64,000 nt of DNA from Moringa oleifera (Eukaryota; Streptophyta; Magnoliopsida; Brassicales; Moringaceae). The position numbers were made by a program, and so were the translations under genes. This document shows positions 59,001 through 64,000 of this stretch, one piece after another (within the stretch, counting starts at the first letter, position 1; each line of letters begins with the position of its first letter). Under the pieces are notes generated by a model. The model was not told the origin of the DNA. It worked only from the letters and a program-made list of their open reading frames with translations, and did not search any database. The stretch lies in assembly GCA_021397835.1 (NCBI GenBank), contig JAJFZO010000734.1:310001-374000 (forward strand), given 5' to 3'.

Positions 59001-62000
59001 GGACTAGGTTAACAAATCAAACAACTTTATGTTAACAACACCTTTCACTTACAACATTCATCAAAATTAATAAGGTGCCCACAGTAAATGAGAATAATAA
59101 GACTCTACAGCTTAACAAGTTCCTTTCCCACCAAAACCCTTACTCAAGCCTTGACAGGGTGAGAGCAGTTAGGTCAAAATAAGTCTTTCCTTTACGAGAA
59201 GGTGGCATTGCTTTTGCATGAAGATTAAGGACTTGTAGAAGACAAAATTAGTTTATGTTAAAAAGCATTTATATGAGGTAGCGAGATGCTTAATCATTAA
59301 TAGTCTTTTTTTTTTTTTATAAGCAATGCATAGGACTTTGATCTAAGTTAAGCTAGCCCTAGTATGGACAGTCTTAAGTGTGGTGACCTTAACCATATGA
59401 TTTTGATCTATTATAGGACTATTCCTAGCCACGTGTTGATTTCATTTTTTGAAATGCTTCACCCAAGCCTTTAAATATAGCTTCTTCCAAAGATAAGGCC
59501 TTCAAATGTGGATTCTTCTAAAGATAGACTGACTAATAGGTTTGTTCGAATTAGAGTACTTGGGATTGGGCCTCCTTATTTCCTTCTAACTTCTGTTTGT
59601 TGGTGGTAGGCATGCATAAGCATCCATCTCCTTCTACTGTTGTCAGTGCTGACTATCTTCCAAATCTTGTTGCTCTTTTATTGTCACGTATGGTGCCGGT
59701 AGGCCATCATATGTGTATGGTTATGGTATGGCTTTAGTCTGGGAACTTATGCCAAATTAGTAAGTCTAAAGTTACCCGCAGCTCTAATTTAAATGTAATG
59801 AGTTGTATGGACATTCAATCTAATCTTATGGACAGGCAATTGTTTGCTTTGAAATAGTATTGATGCGGTTCGTGACCTAAGCAACATGGATTTGAATATA
59901 GCTGTTAGGTATGCCCAATACCCAAGCTCTCTTTTTCTAGTTTTAAAGAGGTGTCAAAACAGAAAGAAAAATACTGATCATCCCTTAAGAGATGCCTAAA
60001 GGGCACAAAACCAAAACAAGAGATAGAGCTAGGCTTAAAGATGGCATAGTTTTCACATTCTCGCTTTGATCAGGTGGTACTTGTCGGGGTACTGGCAACT
60101 AGCTTGTGGTGCCTCCTTTTTATTCTTTAATCGATGTCGGTCCTCGTGGTCTCAAATAGTAATTCCTTGGGTGCCCTTAAGTCTCAATGCCACATTTTGT
60201 GTTCTTTCTTCTTTTCGGACGTGTAAATGGATCCTTTCTTCTGTTTTTTTTTTTCTCTGGTTCCCATGCATGTAGGAGGTTTAACATTGGCTTTGTTGTC
60301 AAGGAAGAAGCCTATGTGGTGGGTTTGACTGCTACAAGAGTGCACATTAATTATCAATCAGTTAATTTTCATTCAAGAGATTTAATGGGATTTAATCTAC
60401 TACGATATTTTTTCACTATCTTGATTGAATGAATTAACTATTTTATTTTATAAAAATGTAATCGACTATATGATATCTCTTTTTTAAGTGTGAGAGATAG
60501 TAAGGGTCACATTTCATCTTCTTTGAAAGATGGGATCGAAAGATCAACTCAATAATCATTGATAATAGCATTTTCTGCAGCTTGTAACACATGCTTATCA
60601 AGTCGTAAAGGCCTTTTGCTATAAATTTACTGATTTACAAAACTACCTTAAGTCTTATGTGGAAGTCAAATAGCAAAAGGAAATTTTTTAATTTCCAAGA
60701 TCAAAGAGCTTAGAACTGAAGGAGAGAGCGCTAACAAGCTATCTAGTTGATCTCAAAGAGCTAACCTTAATGAAAAAAGATAAGGTAAGCATCCAAAGCA
60801 GCATTAGCTGAACTAATGTATCAAGTTTCTGATACAACAACACATCTAGTTTATCCTAAAGCAACATTTTTCAAATTAGCATTCCCATCAGCAGAGGATG
60901 AAACCTTTGCTTGTTTATCCTAGCGAGGGTTTATGAATCACTCAAACAAGCCTTTTTAGCCACATATAAATTGGCATCCTTATCCATATCTTTATGCATA
61001 AGGGGCATCAAAATCTGAATCTGTAAAAAGAATTTGGGAATCCACATTTGTACCCGTATTGGTTAAATCTAGCATAGTGGGTCTTGTTTCGATACATGAA
61101 TAAATCTCTTTAAAAGGCATCTCAATGAAAGAGCACTAAGAACCATAAGGCGAGCATCAAAATGCTAGCACAAACAACTTACATAGACATGCATGATAAG
61201 GTGTGTAGGGCCAACCAAGCCACCACTTTTACTAGATATAGGTCCAGATGACATAAGAGCCTACCACTGAAACCCAACCCTTAAGGGGCTAAGGTCTAAG
61301 GGGTGTACTGCTAAAACTGTCTCCTTACCGATTTCACACAAGTATAACTCCTCCAATAATGAGAGAAACTTCGCACATAATGGCTAAAGTCCTTTCTTTT
61401 TGAAAAACCTATTAACTTTCCCAACGGACAAAATAAGTAAGGTAAAGATTAAGTTAATCATAAAATTTTTAAGAATCAGAGGATAAAACTTCTTAATACT
61501 TGCCAGGAACCGATGTAATTAAGATAAAAGCTTACCATAACTTCCAAGCAAGCTATGTCAGGTCACAGTTCTTGAAAAGCTAACCTAATAACACATCACT
61601 ACTCTAAATTGAATCTATTTGAATAGCTTGAAATGCTCTTATCTGAGCTAGCCATTACATTTAAAGGTTGATCGACATGAGATGTTACTTCCTTTTAATC
61701 AATAATGATAAGGCCATGCCACCCACGAGAACTTTATTTCACTATACTATATATTTTTTTGGAATTGTATTTTCTTTGCCTACACAACTATTAAGCTTAA
61801 GCTTGGTTAGTTGATCCTTTAGTCATAACTCCAAGCAAAGAAGTTTATGTATTACCTGAGGAAACAGATCAAATGAGAGTTTTCGGCCCAAACTTATGTC
61901 AGCAAAGTGTTTAATGAACATGGGCTTGCGGATTGTCCTTTGCCCCCAAATTTCTCTATTAGCTTCATTCTCAGTGGGTGGGAGAGAGAAGATAGCATAT

Positions 62001-62940
62001 GAACATCAAGTGGAGCAAGGTAAATCACTCTTCGAACCAAATAAGCATATAAAATGATTTGAACCAGTAACAATAACCAACCAATTATAAGAGCTGGCCA
62101 AGCAAAGGGCATAAAAGATCATTAACTCTTATTGTTATTACAAGCACATTAATCCAAAGAACAAGTACAATACGAAGCCCTTCCTCCATGAAAGAAAGGA
62201 TCAAACAAAAGGTAGAAAGCTAAGATAAAGTCGTTTTCTTAATCATTCAAGTACGGCTTTATTAAATAAATTAACTCTATCTTTACTAGTACCCATGGTA
62301 GGCATAATTTGCTTGAGCTCTTTAAAGCCTTTCATGCCTCACTTCACTAGTGCTCTTCACTAGATCTTTTTTAAAGCAGTAAGAATTCTTTCCTTATGAA
62401 ACGATCTCATTTTTCTGTATGGGCTTTCCCTAAGGTGTATGTAATAAGTTTTACCTAGCAAGATCTTAAGATCTCATGGCTTAGTAATCCACAGAGGCTT
62501 CATATGAAACCAAATATGCTAAACAGGATAATCCACTGATCTAGATAGGTGAGTCAGTATATAACCAAGGAAGAACAAAGGGAAAGCTCGACCAGAAGAT
62601 GAGCTAAACTAAACGCCCGTGCAGAGAGATTTTGAATACTGAAAAAAGTAGGTAAAAGGCCTACAACTAACGTATATTTGCTTTTTTTCTTGTGCATTCA
62701 ACCATCCTATGGTCAAGCTTTGGACGAAGCTCACGCTTGGCCCCTTGGTAACCTTTTCTCTTTCGTTAAGGAGACTTGTCAACGATGGTGGTTGTGAATC
62801 TTTCCCTCTTATCTTGAATGACTAGTGTCATTAGCCTCATGGTCCATATTGGGTTTGGTGGAACGATGTCATGACTTTCAAAAAATTACTAATTTTCGTA
62901 AGGCATGACTTGAAGAAATTGATAAATCCAACTTTTAGGG

Positions 62941-63120
62941 CACTACAAAAAAATTTAAAAGTGGTGACATAATATAGCGACTGATTTTGTCAGTCGCTAA
63001 ATAATAATAGAATAGTGATAAATTTACTACAAAATGAAAATTTTACCATAACGACGAAATAATGACAGATCAATAACACAAATTAGTGATAGACACCATC
63101 TTCATTGCTAAATTTATTTT
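62941..63120 (+). repeat. Left terminus and subterminal inverted repeats of copy E
   Basis: The terminal CACTAC is followed by a near-perfect 20-bp hairpin (GCGACTGATTTTGTCAGTCGC, trimmed here to its arms GCGACTGA/TCAGTCGC) at about 62978-62998. Further TAGTGATA and GACAGATC half-sites follow. Such sites are expected to bind the element's TNPA-like protein. Confidence 0.75.
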
Positions 63121-63239
63121 AATTCATTTATTTTAATTTTTAATCAACTTAAAAATATATTAACTATCGAATTTTAATTGGTAGCTAATCAAAGATCTAA
63201 CGACTATAACGCTTCGGTCACTGTGTAGGAAATGCAATC
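63121..63239 (+). other. AT-rich spacer in copy E
   Basis: Short AT-rich stretch with no gene. It ends with a TCTAGCGACCACC motif also found near 21540 in copy D (TATAGCGACCGCC). Confidence 0.5.
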
Positions 63240-63910
63240 TAGCGACCACCCCATAGGCAGTCACAAAAGGCTGCAAGCTTGTTGCCTTTAGAGGAAGCCA
63301 TGGCCATAAACTTAATTATTGCCTTCGAAGCTAGCAAGTTCATCGCCTTTGGAGGTGCTGCCTTTGAAGGTAGCCATGCAAAGCCATCACAAAAGCAAGC
63401 TGGTGACCAACTTACTACCTTCGAAGGCAGCCATGCATAACAGCCAGCTTACTGCTTTTGAAGCAAGCTGGCCGCCAGGCCTTCCAAGGCTACCATGCAT
63501 GGCCGCAAGCTTGTTGTCTTAATTCGAAGGTTACCATGCATGGGCACTGTGAAGGCAGCCATGACCTTTGAAGGTGACTGCGATGGCCGCAAAGAAGGCA
63601 GCCATGGAAATGAAAGTAGCCATGGCCTTCGAACGCGGTTACCATGGCCACGAAATAGGTAGCCACGACCCGCCATGAAAGCAGCTACACCACCCAAGAA
63701 GGTAGCCAAAGCACTTACAAAGGCAATCATGGATGCCCATGAAGGCAGCCACTGGCATCCATGAAGGCAGCCACTAGCACCCACGAAGGTAGCCACGGTT
63801 GCCCACGAAGACAGCCATGGCCTTCGAAGGTAGTAGCCATGGCTACCGTGAAAGCGATCATGCATAGCCTTGAAGGTGGTCGCCATGGTCGCGAAGGCAT
63901 TACTGCCTTC
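63240..63910. repeat. GAAGGCAGCCATGG-type minisatellite of copy E
   Basis: Tandem and partly palindromic units with GAAGGCAGCCATGG, CCTTCGAAGG, GCAAGCTTGTTG and CACCCACGAAGGTAGCC. The last 130 bp (63770 on) is closely similar to 21020-21100 and 21420-21475 of copy D. A 159-codon minus-strand reading (63449-63928) follows the repeat composition and is not considered a real protein. Confidence 0.85.
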
Positions 63911-64000
63911 GCTTGATTTTACTTTCAATGTTAAGGCAACGATGGACTACATTTCTGTCACTAGATTTCACTTCTAGTGACTGCTATTTACTTTCGTCAT

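Larger units (their letters stand above)
54701..62940. other. Mitochondrial-derived DNA (NUMT), segment 3
   Basis: Contains trnP, trnF and trnS pseudogenes of plant mitochondrial type in a cluster (55248-56021). The remaining 6.9 kb up to 62940 holds no recognisable gene. Short frames such as 61894-62112 (minus, hydrophobic) and 60066-60432 (plus) show no domain I can name. The segment ends exactly where the CACTAC terminus of copy E begins. Confidence 0.65.
62941..64000 (+). mobile_element. CACTA element copy E (D family), left part; continues beyond right edge
   Basis: Starts exactly with CACTACAAAAAAATTTAAAA at 62941, a canonical CACTA terminus. Within the first 180 bp are inverted motifs (CGACTGATTTTGTCAGTCGC at about 62980 and GACAGATCAA) of the same kind as the right end of copy D. 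It then carries the GCCATGG-rich minisatellite and the CATTACTGCCTTCG sequence shared with copy D. No coding sequence lies within the window part. Confidence 0.82.

Noticed and set aside
60066..60432. Hydrophobic plus-strand frames compared with mitochondrial cytochrome c maturation genes.
   Set aside because: No conserved motif could be aligned with confidence, so no mitochondrial protein gene is called.
61894..62112. Hydrophobic minus-strand frame of 72 codons.
   Set aside because: One membrane-like stretch but no recognisable family. It lies in uniformly non-coding DNA.
32500..62940. LTR retrotransposon remnants were looked for (integrase, reverse transcriptase or protease motifs).
   Set aside because: No such motif was found in any listed frame or by eye. 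The only transposon coding remnant in this interval is the MULE.
63449..63928. 159-codon minus-strand reading frame in copy E, Met/Ala/His-rich.
   Set aside because: It follows a GCCATGG minisatellite. Similar readings exist in copy D at 20941-21427 in other frames, and no domain or stable codon pattern is seen.

Overview
The window looks like nuclear, heterochromatin-type DNA of a flowering plant. It is AT-rich and has no intact gene. It is built from decayed CACTA (En/Spm, CMC) DNA transposons, one decayed Mutator-like element (MULE), and a long stretch with organelle-derived landmarks. I name no species. Evidence for a plant: TNP2/DUF4218/DUF4216 transposase remnants, a UBP1-type RNA-binding gene fragment with plant intron positions, a plastid trnL(CAA)-ndhB block, and a mitochondrial-type trnS-trnF-trnP cluster.

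Layout. 1-4150: 3' two thirds of a CACTA transposase gene on the minus strand (copy A), running off the left edge. 5568-18471: a nearly complete CACTA element on the plus strand (copy B, about 12.9 kb). It has degenerate termini, arrays of about 42-bp palindromic units at both ends, a captured reverse-oriented UBP1 fragment (8118-9396), a broken TNP2 gene (10951-14326), and a downstream part with an En/Spm-type C-terminal domain and a Ulp1-like cysteine protease (14470-17579). 18472-20990: no genes, but a 1.1-kb AGATCT-rich minisatellite and two orphan palindromes. 20990-23504: 3' part of a second CACTA family (copy D). 23505-62940: about 39.4 kb of mostly non-coding DNA with organelle landmarks. 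These are a plastid segment (27150-28977) with a trnL(CAA) pseudogene and ndhB exon 2, and a mitochondrial tRNA cluster (55248-56021). The block also holds a truncated CACTA piece (copy C, 28978-32500) and a MULE (51850-54700). 62941-64000: left end of another element of the D family (copy E), beginning exactly with CACTAC.

How the parts relate. A, B and C are diverged members of one lineage with the same domain order. D and E are a separate family with their own terminal motifs and a GCCATGG-rich minisatellite. The organelle-type block lies exactly between the right end of D and the left end of E, and GGG abuts both ends. This fits a circular or tandemly duplicated carrier of organelle DNA that recombined through the transposon, but it is only a hypothesis. 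Across unrelated pieces (UBP1, ndhB, MULE, tRNAs) most visible lesions are C-to-T or G-to-A transitions, as expected after long cytosine methylation. I found no new active system. The most interesting points are the gene capture, the end-specific palindromic arrays, the protease-bearing transposon and the D/NUMT/E arrangement.
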